DNA of 11,500 bases from Symbiodinium natans (GCA_905221605.1 CAJNDS010002503.1:126001-137500), one strand, 5' to 3'; shown: positions 1 through 6,848, counted from the stretch's first letter. Notes: a model not told the origin generated them from the sequence alone. Program-made: numbers and translations.

Positions 1-128
1 CATGCCAGTTTCAACACTCCAACTGGACGGCTTGTGCCTGCCGAGGTTGAACGGTACCGAAACAGCCCCGTCATGCACCCTGTCACGCCGGAGGAGAGGG
101 CTTTTGAGTTTAGCTGCCACGGAGCTCA
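1..128 (+). CDS. Gene A exon, 5' partial; unrecognised protein
   Basis: The frame beginning at base 1 stays open for about 50 codons (to the TAA near 154), with protein-like content including VPAEVERYRNSPVMHPV and PEERAFEFSCHGA. It opens at the window edge, so the true exon start is outside. The end is placed at a GA donor (CA|GATGAG); a second GA donor three bases on (T|GAGTTT) is equally possible. Beyond about 135 the sequence turns into CCTAAACCCTAAA-type repeat, which marks the intron. No family recognised. Confidence 0.5.
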
Positions 129-134
129 GATGAG

Positions 135-420
135 TTTTCCCCAACCTAAACCCTAAACTCCAAGCCCTCTTTTAATGCGGCTTGTGGGACGATTTGGGGG
201 CTCTGGAGGAGTTGTCGGGTTTGGAGCCCTAACCCTGAAACGCAAAACCCTTTTCAAAACCCTAAAGCCCGAAACCCGAAACCCACTTAGGGACCTTGCA
301 TCCTAATCTTCAACCCTAAAGGTTAAGAAATCGTGCAACCCTAAATCCTGAACCCAAGAACCAAAACCCGAAACCCGCAGCAACAAAAACCCTCCTGAAG
401 CCCAAAGCCTTAGGTACACG
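135..420. repeat. Degenerate CCCTAAA-type repeats in an intron
   Basis: Scattered AAACCCTAAA, AACCCTGAA, CCCGAAACCCGAAA and similar heptamer variants on the C-rich strand, with no long perfect array. They fill the presumed intron between the exons ending near 128 and starting near 556. Otherwise nothing is seen here. Confidence 0.7.
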
Positions 421-449
421 GTTCAGTGGTTTTTCGGGTGAGGTTGCGG

Positions 450-522
450 GTTAGGGTTAGGGTTAAGGGTTTAGGGTTTAGGGTTTAGCGTTTAGGGTTT
501 AGGGTTTAGGGTTTAGGGTTTT
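450..522 (+). repeat. TTTAGGG array, G-rich strand
   Basis: About ten units of TTTAGGG with TTAGGG and TTTAGCG variants. The orientation is opposite to the C-rich degenerate repeats just upstream, so the intron has telomere-like sequence in both orientations. It is interstitial, since coding blocks lie on both sides. Confidence 0.9.
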
Positions 523-555
523 GGAGTTTGGAAGGTTGAGGTCCTTTGTTTCGAG

Positions 556-665
556 CTCTTGCCTCGCCCTCAAGGAGTACAAGCCAATGGTCTTTGCAAA
601 CGGACAGCGTGTCCCGTTCCCTGCGCCGACAAAGGCGCGAGCCTCGCTGGGACGAGCTCGGGGGG
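556..665 (+). CDS. Gene A exon; unrecognised protein
   Basis: Open frame with KEYKPMVFANGQRVPFPAPT followed by KARASLGRAR. It can begin after TCGAG at 555 (phase 2, accepting the two bases left by the preceding exon) or after CTCAAG at 574. The donor is GGGG|GTACGG, leaving one base, which fits the phase of the exon at 1156. Two other frames are also open here, but they run into the CT repeat and read as low-complexity Ser/Leu, so I treat them as shadows. Confidence 0.45.
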
Positions 666-698
666 GTACGGAATAGTTGGTTTAAGCTCTCGTTTTAT

Positions 699-701
699 CT
701 T

Positions 702-740
<39 letters not shown>

Positions 741-763
741 GTCTCCCGCTCTCTCTCTCTCTC
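699..763 (+). repeat. (CT)n microsatellite ending at a CAG, possible splice acceptor tract
   Basis: Nearly pure CT dinucleotide run with one TTT and one GTCTCCCG interruption, followed at once by CTCAG|ATAAG. This is what a polypyrimidine tract plus 3' splice site looks like. The short open stretch after it (reading KYEMSSIM in the phase left by the exon ending at 665) may be a small exon, about 766-790, but support is thin. Confidence 0.85.
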
Positions 764-990
764 AGATAAGTATGAGATGTCCTCAATCATGTTTTGCTAG
801 GCCCCCTATTCTATTGAGGGGTGTTTAGAGCTCTAAAGTATACCGGAATGAAAACTCATTGCTAAACCCCAAGGGTCCCAGAAATGGGGAAGGGGCTAGG
901 CTACGAATATCCTGGGCATTCGCGGTTCTGAGTTCGCCAGCTCTTCCATGGGGTGTTCGGAATTCGGGCCTCTTGTTTTAAGCAGTTTTA

Positions 991-1085
991 GGATGTTCCC
1001 CCTTATACCAACAGTCCTTAATGGGGATCATAGTACCCCCTACAACAATCCCCATTTAGGACTGCTAGTATAAGGGGGAACATCC
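991..1085. repeat. 38-bp near-perfect inverted repeat (hairpin)
   Basis: Left arm 991-1028 and right arm 1048-1085 are reverse complements at 35 of 38 positions, with a 19-base loop. Arms begin with GGATGTTCCCCCTTATA and end in its complement. Two of the three mismatches could be G-U pairs in RNA. The element lies inside the presumed intron 666-1155. No matching direct repeat flanks it, so it is not a clear MITE; a foldback element or small-RNA hairpin is possible. Confidence 0.9.
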
Positions 1086-1155
1086 GAATCTCTGTCATTA
1101 AGGGGCCCCTCCTCCCTGACGAAGGGGACGCTTATTGTTTAGTGTGTAGAGCAAG

Positions 1156-1288
1156 TTCGCCTCAACGTTGCACCCTCGACCAGCTTAGGCCCGTGTTCCC
1201 GGCCCATGAATGATGTCCCGTTCCTGACTCGCGAGGCTATCCGCGCGCCGAAGATGAAAAGTGTCAGCCCGACCTGGTTTGAGCAGGG
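1156..1288 (+). CDS. Gene A exon; unrecognised protein
   Basis: Frame open from 1155 to beyond 1330, with MNDVPFLTREAIRAPKMKS and SPTWFEQG. Acceptor AGAGCAAG at 1155 gives a two-base start that matches the one-base end of the exon at 665. Donor taken as GG|GCGAGC (GC type), leaving two bases for the one-base start at 1436. Acceptor TTAG at 1187 is an alternative. No domain recognised. Confidence 0.45.
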
Positions 1289-1416
1289 GCGAGCGGGAGG
1301 AGTTGAAGGTTCTGGGGGCTTCTCGGGTTGAGGGTTTCAGGGCTCCAAGGGTTGAGGTTGTGTGGCAAGTTCTTGCATTGTGCCTCCCCCCATGCATTGT
1401 GTCATCAAGCTCCCCT

Positions 1417-1429
1417 CCCCCCCCCCCCC
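1417..1429 (+). repeat. Poly-C tract (13 C) before a splice acceptor
   Basis: Uninterrupted C run followed by ACCTAG, the acceptor proposed for the exon starting at 1436. It would act as an unusual pyrimidine tract made only of C. Confidence 0.75.
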
Positions 1430-1435
1430 ACCTAG

Positions 1436-1599
1436 TAAAACCGCTGCAAGCATGCGGAAAGTAAGCCCCCGATACATTAAACACCTACACCTGCCACGCT
1501 CCTTTTGGGGGGACCCCCAAGCCGTCAACCTTTCGGGGATCCACACGCTGAACCCGAAAAACATCACGAAACTCTCAACATTTAGGGCCGGAGTTGGGG
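1436..1599 (+). CDS. Gene A exon; unrecognised basic protein segment
   Basis: Lies in a frame open from 1362 to 1733. Protein-like content includes SMRKVSPRYIKHLHLPRSFW and AVNLSGIHTLNPKNITKL. The upstream part of the frame is encoded by the poly-C tract (Pro run), which argues that the exon starts after it, at CCTAG|T. A GTAAGC inside the block at 1461 could be a donor making a 25-bp microexon instead. End set at G|GTGTTC, leaving one base, which fits the exon at 1895. The continuation 1600-1733 stays open and could be coding. Confidence 0.45.
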
Positions 1600-1894
1600 G
1601 TGTTCGGGGTTCAGGACCGGAGTTCCGGTGGCGCTGCAGCCCTCACGGACGCAAAATCCTGAGTTTTCTTCCCTTGCGCCGGGCCCTCGGATTGCTGGGA
1701 AGGGCCCCCGAGCATGTTCTTCTTCACTTCTAGGGTTAAGGGGCTCCTGTTTAAGAATGGTTTGGGGCTTGTAGGGTTTTGCAGGGTTGCGGGGTAGGCC
1801 CCTCCCCGAACCCTAAAGCCTACACCCTAAGCCCTGACGGAAGCAGGGCTCCACGCCAGAACGACGCAAAGCTACACCCACACAGCCTCCCCAG

Positions 1895-2139
1895 GTTTCG
1901 TTGTGGACTTTGGTGAGTTCGAGAAATCGAGCTTGCGATTTCCGAGCGTCTCCGTTGAAATCTGCACCTTCAAGCGTATGGGTTTTCGAACTCAGGACGA
2001 CTTTTGGGGGGCCTTTTTTGATGCGGGCTTCTATGCAATGAGAGGGTGCAAAAAGGCCGCTCTAAGCCCCCGGTGCAGGGTTCCGTGGAAGCTGCTTGAA
2101 GGAGCTGTGCATCTGAGTTTCCGCTCAGCGCCGATGATG
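1895..2139 (+). CDS. Gene A exon; unrecognised protein
   Basis: One of the better-supported exons. A pyrimidine-rich acceptor CCTCCCCAG and a donor ATG|GTAAAT enclose 245 bp that is open throughout, with FVVDFGEFEKSSLRFPSV, TQDDFWGAFFDAGFYAMRG and VPWKLLEGAVHLSFRSAP. The start leaves two bases and the end is on a codon boundary. The frame continues to 2250, but after 2139 it runs into telomere-like repeat (KPQTLNSRV-type translation), supporting the donor. The opposite-strand frame 1970-2326 is its shadow. Confidence 0.6.
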
Positions 2140-2320
2140 GTAAATCCATGTAACTTGACCTCTGTGAGGGCGGAAGGCTCCTGGCAAGGACCCGAAAGTC
2201 GACAGGGCTCAGGGTTCCTAAAACCTCAAACCCTAAATTCGAGGGTGTAAGGGGATGCAAGGGCTGTAAGGGGTGCCACCCCGCCCCTGTGCTTGCGATA
2301 TCAACCCCTGCACTCCCCAG

Positions 2321-2362
2321 CGCCATTCACTGAAGGGTAACTACATAGTTGATGTTCTTGAA
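2321..2362 (+). CDS. Gene A exon, short
   Basis: Acceptor CTGCACTCCCCAG at 2320 is good, and the exon is in phase with the previous one. It reads RHSLKGNYIVDVLE to donor GAA|GTTGAG. If not spliced there, the frame meets TAG at 2375, so this could instead be the last exon of a gene. The following 2378-2583 is more AT-rich and has no other clear exon. Confidence 0.4.
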
Positions 2363-2583
2363 GTTGAGTTATACTAGCTACGTGAACACTGTTACGCAGC
2401 AAAAATGGTACCTAGCAATATGCTGTAGCCCCTAAATCTATGCTTGTTAGTCTTTATTATTTAGGCAGCTTTTTCAGGCTAAGGTTTTGAAAGTTTATGG
2501 GGTGGTATTTAGGGCTTTGGTTCGGGCCTGATCCAGCTTGCTTTGGTGTTAACTAAACCCCTGCCATGTTCAATCCCTTCTAG

Positions 2584-2659
2584 CCTCTTCATTCCTCAAT
2601 AGACCCCCCGAGTTCTTTCCAAAAAGCAACCGCGGCCTTCCTATTGAAGCGGGCCCAGC
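2584..2659 (+). CDS. Gene A exon; helical segment
   Basis: Acceptor CAATCCCTTCTAG at 2583. Open frame with SSFQKATAAFLLKRAQ, predicted helical by composition. Donor C|GTGAAA leaves one base, matching the two-base start of the exon at 2872. The frame stays open to 2709, so the end is not certain. Confidence 0.4.
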
Positions 2660-2704
2660 GTGAAACCCTGAGCCTTAACGCCCTTGAACATAGCCCTGAT
2701 ATCC

Positions 2705-2841
2705 GGGTTTAGGGTTTAGGGTCTAGGGTCCGCTCAGGCATCCAGACGCCCAACCTTAACCAGTGAACCTTGCCAATCCTAAACCCTAAGCCCTAAACCC
2801 CAAACCCCAAACCCCAAACCCTAAACCCTAAACCCTAAACC
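2705..2841. repeat. Facing telomere-like repeats: TTTAGGG then CCCTAAA/CCCCAAA
   Basis: A short G-strand array (2705-2729) is followed by a C-strand array (2776-2841) that includes a run of CCCCAAA variants. The two could pair as a long imperfect stem within one intron. Confidence 0.85.
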
Positions 2842-2871
2842 GTGAAGCCTAAGGAGCCCCAAGGCTCGCAG

Positions 2872-2957
2872 GAAGCCCCGCCCTCGAATCGGCATCCTTT
2901 AACGTGACATGCGCCCACGCGATGCAGCTCACTGCTGACATCTGTGAGAGCCTCCGT
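2872..2957 (+). CDS. Gene A exon; unrecognised protein
   Basis: Acceptor GGCTCGCAG at 2871. Open frame with ALESASFNVTCAHAMQL and ADICESLR. The end is placed at CGT|GTTTTT; C|GTGTTT one base earlier is possible. A TTTAGGG array begins about 15 bases after the donor. Confidence 0.45.
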
Positions 2958-2971
2958 GTTTTTTTGACGGG

Positions 2972-3002
2972 GTTCAGGGTTTAGGGTTTAGGGTTTAGGG
3001 CT
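2972..3002 (+). repeat. TTTAGGG array, short
   Basis: Three to four units in GGTTCAGGGTTTAGGG form, in the intron after the exon ending at 2957. Confidence 0.85.
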
Positions 3003-3119
3003 TCGGGCTTATGGGTTCCCATGACAAGGTTTCGTTGAGAGGTTTTCAGGGGCTTCGGGTCGAGAAAGTTAGGACTCAATCGTTTGAAGCCTCACAGCAG
3101 GCTTTGGCATTGTACAAAG

Positions 3120-3209
3120 CCTTTCTCTGAGATGAAATTAGAAGCTGCCGCCGCTTCTCACCCGACCTCCGCCTGTGTGGAGTCGATTGGGCAAGCTCGT
3201 GCCTGCCAT
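3120..3209 (+). CDS. Gene A exon; unrecognised protein
   Basis: Open frame with PFSEMKLEAAAASHPTSAC and VESIGQARACH. Start taken after ACAAAG at 3119 (on a codon boundary). Acceptors at 3072 (AGTTAG) and 3100 (CACAGCAG) would lengthen it. Donor CAT|GTCTAA ends on a codon boundary, matching the exon at 3291. A second frame is open over 3074-3127, so the 5' part is ambiguous. Confidence 0.45.
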
Positions 3210-3265
3210 GTCTAAGAACTCAGAACCATGATAGAACCTTAAACCCTCAAGCAAGCCCTTCCCCT

Positions 3266-3284
3266 CCCCCCCCCCCCCCCCCCC
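3266..3284 (+). repeat. Poly-C tract (19 C) before a splice acceptor
   Basis: Uninterrupted run of 19 C followed by TACTAG, the acceptor proposed for the exon at 3291. This is the second poly-C run in the window placed directly before a predicted acceptor. Confidence 0.8.
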
Positions 3285-3290
3285 TACTAG

Positions 3291-3359
3291 ACATTCTTCA
3301 CGTCAGAGTCCATCTCAAAAGAGTATGGGGAGTATCAGCCCTACAAGGGTTGTTGGGGG
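3291..3359 (+). CDS. Gene A exon; unrecognised protein
   Basis: Starts right after poly-C plus TACTAG. Reads TFFTSESISKEYGEYQPYKG, a protein-like composition, in phase with the exon ending at 3209. The donor is uncertain: G|GTTGTT at 3349 or GGG|GTTTGG at 3360. The frame continues through a G-rich, Trp/Gly-translated stretch that looks like intron. Confidence 0.45.
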
Positions 3360-3461
3360 GTTTGGGGGGGCTGGGTGGATACCTGGCATACCTGGCAAGG
3401 GGTCATGAGGCTCTGGCTTCAGCCTCAAGATGAGCCTGAAGCGCTGAAAGTGCCGACTTAG

Positions 3462-3513
3462 GGGCAACCAGCAAAGCTGCTGAGCTGGGGCGATTCATAC
3501 CGCAATGGCTTTG
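3462..3513 (+). CDS. Gene A exon, candidate
   Basis: Follows GACTTAG at 3461 and reads GQPAKLLSWGDSYRNGF to a donor G|GTTGAG. The leftover base fits the two-base start at 3651. The upstream block 3423-3449 (QDEPEALK) is in the same frame, with the acceptor's TAG in between, so only one of them can be exon start as drawn. Confidence 0.3.
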
Positions 3514-3650
3514 GTTGAGAGTTTAGGGGCCTCTATTGGTCTCCCGGAACCCTAAGCACTAACCACAAACCCCCATGTAGCAACCCGGGGGGCAGCTAGA
3601 ATGCTGCTCCCTGCTGCCGTTTCTAAAAGCTTTCACCCGCGGTGTTTCAG

Positions 3651-3708
3651 CCTTCCTACCCAGAAGCTGGGTGGCTGTAAAGGAATTTAAGCAAAGCTGC
3701 CACAGCAG
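3651..3708 (+). CDS. Gene A exon, candidate
   Basis: Acceptor GTGTTTCAG at 3650 and donor AG|GTTGTT. Reads FLPRSWVAVKEFKQSCHS. The frame is open from 3581 to 3769, so the limits are uncertain. The exon overlaps the left arm of an imperfect inverted repeat (3682-3777). Confidence 0.4.
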
Positions 3709-3777
3709 GTTGTTAAGGAACTTGAACTACGTTGAAAGCTCTATATCCCTACTGTGGTGTAGCCTGCTTTAAGTTCC
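3682..3777. repeat. Imperfect inverted repeat around a predicted donor
   Basis: Arms 3682-3709 and 3748-3777 match imperfectly (about 22 of 28) as reverse complements, best in the outer GGAA..TTCC and inner CAG(C/T)AGG..CCT segments. The donor proposed at 3709 would sit at the top of the stem. Confidence 0.5.
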
Positions 3778-3792
3778 CAAGCAGCAACTCAG

Positions 3793-3859
3793 CATGTTGC
3801 CCACGGAGCAGTTGAAGATCAATGGAAGATGGAGAGCGAAAGGTCGCGCGAACACTGCG
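3793..3859 (+). CDS. Gene A exon, canonical donor
   Basis: Acceptor GCAACTCAG at 3792 and a textbook donor GCG|GTGAGT. In the phase left by the previous exon it reads MLPTEQLKINGRWRAKGRAN. A second frame reads VAHGAVEDQWKMESERSRE and also looks protein-like, so the frame is not certain although the splice sites are good. Reading through the donor gives a 76-codon frame to 4023, which I consider an artefact. Confidence 0.45.
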
Positions 3860-3989
3860 GTGAGTGGAATGGCGGCAGGATATGAGCTTGACGGTTTCTT
3901 GCCCGGGTGTGGGCCGGCTTTGTTTGTTAGGGTTCAGCCCAGGCTTCGGACAGGCGGCTGCAAGCTGCGTTGGAGGAACGAGTTGACAG

Positions 3990-4073
3990 GCTTTGTACTT
4001 GCACGAGCTGTGTCCGGAGGTTAACTGGGAGGTGCCCTTGCTGAAGTCGTCCTGCGAGTTGACGGGTCAGCCT
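3990..4073 (+). CDS. Gene A exon; unrecognised protein
   Basis: Acceptor GAGTTGACAG at 3989. Open to the TAG at 4158, reading ALYLHELCPEVNWEVPLL, then KSSCELTGQPVQSL. On a codon boundary, in phase with the exon ending at 3859 (a 130-bp intron). The end is arbitrary: possible donors lie at 4032 (GAG|GTGCCC), 4074 (CCT|GTCCAG) and later. Block 3943-3987 (ASDRRLQAALEERVD) is an overlapping alternative. Confidence 0.4.
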
Positions 4074-4313
4074 GTCCAGTCCCTAGGGGCCTCATATTGC
4101 CAGCTCCGTGGGGGCTCTTCACCCATGAAATTGCCTCGCATGGCCTCGAGTGTGATGTAGGCGCCCCCGAGCTGCACCACCCTTCCCCCCCTCCCCGTCC
4201 CCCTAAACTTAAGCCTTTAGTAAGAAGCGTTTAGGTTAGGGTTAAACTAACACCCTCAATCACCTGCTCTGGCGCTCCGGTCCGAACAGGCTGAACTGCA
4301 GTAGCTGCAGTAG

Positions 4314-4410
4314 CACAAGCTGACCCACGCAATTGAACAAGTCGCCGAAGATGCCCTAAAGAAGGGACGCGAGGGGCTGATCCTGTGTGGGGGACTCCCT
4401 CATATCGAGC
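4314..4410 (+). CDS. Gene A exon; helical segment
   Basis: Follows CTGCAGTAGCTGCAGTAG at 4313 and reads HKLTHAIEQVAEDALKKGRE, amphipathic helix by composition. The end is uncertain: donors at 4385 (CT|GTGTGG) or 4411 (C|GTGGCT); the second leaves one base, as needed for the exon at 4474. The upstream frame reads AELQ, TAG, LQ, TAG, which would be Gln-rich if TAG were sense; the acceptor explanation is simpler. Confidence 0.4.
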
Positions 4411-4473
4411 GTGGCTCTAAGGGGCGTGTTTAGAGTTTCAGGCTTTGGGTTACAGGGTTTCACCCCTGCTAAG

Positions 4474-4552
4474 ATCCTGCCCTCTGTACACCTAGCCACA
4501 AGACCCTCCTAGACTTCCGACCAGCCTTAGAGCGCTGCCCCAAACTTACTGG
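4474..4552 (+). CDS. Gene A exon; unrecognised protein
   Basis: Acceptor CCCCTGCTAAG at 4473. Open frame with PALCTPSHKTLLDFRPALER and CPKLTG. End taken at a GA donor (GG|GACTTG), whose phase fits the exon at 4637. The minus-strand frame 4469-4708 is considered a shadow. Confidence 0.4.
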
Positions 4553-4636
4553 GACTTGAGATATCCCAGACAAGAATCCTAGAGCCCCTGGGCCCAAAAC
4601 TCTAAACCCCAAATCCCTAAGAGCCCGAAAAGCTAG

Positions 4637-4693
4637 TTCAACATCTGCCGCGCGCCCATGGCGGCGGAGGGGGCTGACCAAGGGCAGGGGGAG
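4637..4693 (+). CDS. Gene A exon; basic segment, frame uncertain
   Basis: Acceptor AAGCTAG at 4636 and donor GAG|GTGCTG. In the phase fitting both neighbours it reads STSAARPWRRRGLTKGRG, very basic. Another frame reads FNICRAPMAAEGADQGQGE. A telomere-like array follows within 30 bases. Confidence 0.35.
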
Positions 4694-4861
4694 GTGCTGT
4701 GGGTTCATATGGTTCAGGGTTTAGGGTTCGGGGTTTAGAGTTAGGGTTTCGGGTTCAGGGGTGGGCGCAAGAGGGGCATCCAGGGGGGTGCTCAGGCGGG
4801 CTTCCCCTGAATCCTAGTTCCAAGCATGGTGCGGGCCTCTGAAGGCTTTTTGAGGATTCAG

Positions 4862-4999
4862 AGGTGTTTGGCTGAAAGTCGTGAACTCAAGATGGGGCTC
4901 CACCAAAAAAAGAAGGGGCACGAATTTGGGATTCTTAAATAAGGATGAGAATCTTCGGGGAACATATGAAGTACACCTATTCTCGGGGACATCACGCAA
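4862..4999 (+). CDS. Gene A exon; unrecognised basic protein segment
   Basis: Acceptor TGAGGATTCAG at 4861. Frame open from 4854 to 5003, with VWLKVVNSRWGSTKKRRG and DENLRGTYEVHLFSGTSRK, rich in charged residues. End placed at AA|GTCTTG; GAA|GTACAC at 4971 is an alternative. A second frame (ESRELKMGLHQKKKGHEF) is open over the first 78 bases. The minus-strand frames across this area are shadows. Confidence 0.45.
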
Positions 5000-5073
5000 G
5001 TCTTGAGCTGTGTAAAGCATCGAGACGGACATCGTCGTGAGCTGGGTAAACCTGGGAATGACACATCATAGAG

Positions 5074-5150
5074 AGGATATACATCAAGGCGAAAGTGGAT
5101 TGCAACTTCAGGGTGCTCCACAAGCTGCTGCGCGAAACCCGAAAAACAAG
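5074..5150 (+). CDS. Gene A exon; unrecognised protein
   Basis: After CATAGAG at 5073. Reads RIYIKAKVDCNFRVLHKLL then RETRKT to a donor AG|GTCCGG. The next exon starts with one base after TTTAG at 5217, in phase. Between 5018 and 5036 a possible microexon (IETDIV with donor GTGAGC) is seen, but the introns around it would be under 50 bp. Confidence 0.45.
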
Positions 5151-5217
5151 GTCCGGCTTCGGGAAGCCCTGAACCCTAAACCCCAAAACCGAACCTCTGG
5201 ACCCAAGATTCCTTTAG

Positions 5218-5278
5218 GGAGGTACAGAGCCTCGAGGGTCTGAAGACCAACATGAAACCTGCAGCCGCAAAACCCCGA
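5218..5278 (+). CDS. Gene A exon; unrecognised protein
   Basis: Acceptor AGATTCCTTTAG at 5217. Reads EVQSLEGLKTNMKPAAAKPR. End uncertain, drawn at a GA donor (CGA|GATGCC). Phase agrees with the exon ending at 5150. Telomere-like heptamers lie on both sides. Confidence 0.4.
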
Positions 5279-5356
5279 GATGCCTCAGGGCTCTCAGGAC
5301 TTAGGGGTTTAGCGGCGTACGGGTTTAGGGATTTAGGGCCCCAAACCCCTGCAAAG

Positions 5357-5430
5357 CCCCTAACCCTAAGCCCCAAGCCCTAAGCCCTAAGCCCCAAACC
5401 CTAAACCCTGAACCCCCAAGCCCTAAACCC
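5357..5430. repeat. CCCTAAA/CCCTAAG array, C-rich strand
   Basis: About ten degenerate units (CCCTAAG, CCCCAAG, CCCTAAA, CCCTGAA). Isolated G-strand units at 5300-5335 precede it in the opposite orientation. Confidence 0.85.
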
Positions 5431-5472
5431 ACCTAAGCAGTAAACCTCTCCAGCGAACCATGCCTGCACCAG

Positions 5473-5515
5473 GAGTTCGGGGCCTGGGAGGAGCGCCAGA
5501 AAGCCGAACGGAGGC
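5473..5515 (+). CDS. Gene A exon; coiled-coil-like segment
   Basis: After GCACCAG at 5472 (or from CTCTCCAG at 5453). Reads EFGAWEERQKAERRR, highly charged and helix-forming. A GC donor (C|GCGCAG) would leave one base, which joins in phase to the exon at 6023; another GC donor is at 5527. The overlapping 100-codon frame 5460-5759 reads Gly/Val/Ser low complexity across G-rich intron-like sequence and is not preferred. Confidence 0.45.
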
Positions 5516-5745
5516 GCGCAGCGCAGGCCTGGGAACACGCATTCTTGTTGTGGAAGCATCTCGATTTTTGCGGGGGGTCATGGGGTTTCATGTGTTTAGG
5601 GTCCCAGAGTCTCATGTGTTCAGGGTCCCATGGCACTTTGCCGGGGTGCGTTTCGTGGAGCGGGGTGGGGTGGGTGGGCCCAAGGGCATAGGGCTTCTCA
5701 GGTGCGTTGGGGACGGGGAGGGCTCAAGTTGGTTGGAATCTGCAG

Positions 5746-5911
5746 CCAACCTTTTGTCCTAACCGGCACCTCCAGGCCACCAGATTTCGCACAACACCAG
5801 GACACTTGTTTTGGGGATTGTCTTTTGATAGGGTTATTGTGCTTAGGCGATACCCTCTGCTAGGAAACAGCCATAAGCCGCCTGCCCTCCAACGCATGTG
5901 TTTCCAGCGCC
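5746..5911 (+). CDS. Gene A exon candidate; unrecognised protein
   Basis: After GAATCTGCAG at 5745. Open frame with QATRFRTTPGHLFWGLSF and DRVIVLRRYPLLGNSHKPPA, which looks like real protein. The frame continues into CCCTAAA repeat (NPKP-type translation), so it must end before about 5930; the donor is not clear. Its phase relation to the exons at 5473 and 6023 is unresolved, so it may be alternative or belong to a different model. Confidence 0.35.
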
Positions 5912-5938
5912 AGCCCCCTAAACCCAGAAGCCCAAACA

Positions 5939-6006
5939 CCCTAAACCCTGAAAAAGAAACCCTAAACCCTGAAACAAGAAACCCTAAACCCTAAACCCTA
6001 AACCCG
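5939..6006. repeat. CCCTAAA array with GAAA interruptions
   Basis: Units CCCTAAACCCTGAAA separated by AAAAGAAA and CAAGAAA, then perfect CCCTAAA x3, ending about 15 bases before the exon at 6023. Confidence 0.9.
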
Positions 6007-6022
6007 AAAACCGGGTAGGCAG

Positions 6023-6063
6023 AGCTGGCCGAGTTTAACGCGCAGCGGCAGCGCGAGCTGGAG
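6023..6063 (+). CDS. Gene A microexon; coiled-coil-like
   Basis: 41 bp between GGGTAGGCAG and GAG|GTGCCA. Reads LAEFNAQRQRELE, a charged helix that continues the character of the exon at 5473. Starts with two bases, ends on a codon boundary, in phase with the exon at 6286. Telomere-like repeats lie within 20 bases upstream and 45 bases downstream. Confidence 0.45.
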
Positions 6064-6103
6064 GTGCCAAAGTGAAGTGCGTCCTTCGGTTCGCGCGGGC
6101 CTT

Positions 6104-6273
6104 TGGATATAGGGCGTAGGGCTTAGGGTTTAGGGTTCAGGGTTTTTCCCAAAATAGGGGCCCCCCCTTTGGTGTAGGGTTTGGGTTTGAGAGGTTTAGG
6201 GGTTTCGGGGTTTAGGAGTTTAGGGGTTTAGGGGTTTAGGGGTTTAGGAGTTTAGGGGCTTAGGGGTTTAGGG
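6104..6273 (+). repeat. TTTAGGG then TTTAGGGG (octamer) arrays
   Basis: 6104-6146 has TTTAGGG-type heptamers. 6193-6273 is mostly the octamer TTTAGGGG with TTTAGGAG, TTTCGGGG and CTTAGGGG variants, so a distinct period spread locally. Confidence 0.85.
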
Positions 6274-6285
6274 CTGAGGGCTCAG

Positions 6286-6351
6286 GCCTTGGGCATCTCA
6301 TGTGGGGACCCACCTGGGCCTTCTCTTCCTCCTCTGGAGTTGCCCCTCATC
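6286..6351 (+). CDS. Gene A exon candidate
   Basis: After GAGGGCTCAG at 6285, in phase with 6063. Reads ALGISCGDPPGPSLPPLEL then TAG at 6352. Donor not obvious. A short block at 6421-6460 (DFPWCLAARSSPK) may be another exon. Low confidence. Confidence 0.25.
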
Positions 6352-6595
6352 TAGGGTCGAGGGTTGCTTGGAGTTTAGGGTTTAGGGTTTCGGGTTGAGG
6401 TTGGAGGGCTTCGGATTGAGGACTTTCCATGGTGCCTGGCTGCCCGATCTTCACCGAAAGCTAAGGCCTCAAGCCAAAGCCCTAAACACCTGAGCCCACA
6501 ACCGTGAAGCCCTCGACCTGAAGGTGTAGACCCTGGACCCGGAAGGTTCTTTAGGGTTCAGGGTTCAGGGCTTAAGGTTGAGGGCTTGAGTGGAG

Positions 6596-6677
6596 GAGTC
6601 TGTCCTTCGTATGTTCTTCACAAAATCCCCAAATTTGCCAAGCTCACTCCTTACTGCCCCTGAAGCACCAGCAAGAC
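6596..6677 (+). CDS. Gene A exon; unrecognised protein
   Basis: After AGTGGAG at 6595 (or TTGAG at 6590). Reads ESVLRMFFTKSPNLPSSLL and TAPEAPAR to donor C|GTGATG, leaving one base that joins the two-base start at 6849. The frame stops at 6698 inside a TTTAGG unit. Confidence 0.45.
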
Positions 6678-6848
6678 GTGATGGCAGTTTCGGGGTTTAG
6701 GAAGACCAGCATTCATAAGATAAGGTGATCGGCTTGAGGATTGACGGTTTAGGTGTAGGAGTTTAAGGCCAAGCTCTAGGGGAGTTTGGATTTCGGGCAC
6801 GAAGTTCCCTACACCCTCATCCCTGATTGAACTCGAACTCTACTGTAG

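Noticed and set aside
546-828. Two plus-strand frames running through the CT repeat
   Set aside because: Half of each is Ser/Leu translation of the microsatellite; a third frame gives better protein content to the donor at 666.
1970-2326. Minus-strand 118-codon frame
   Set aside because: It mirrors the plus-strand exon 1895-2139, which has good splice sites, and runs into telomere-like repeat.
4124-4187. Minus-strand block reading YITLEAMRGNFM with a GTGAAG donor
   Set aside because: It looked coding at first, but the plus-strand frame over the same bases continues a longer block with an acceptor at 3989.
5722-5729. GGCTCAAG as a relic of the dinoflagellate spliced leader
   Set aside because: Only eight bases match, and the preceding leader sequence is absent; chance is enough.
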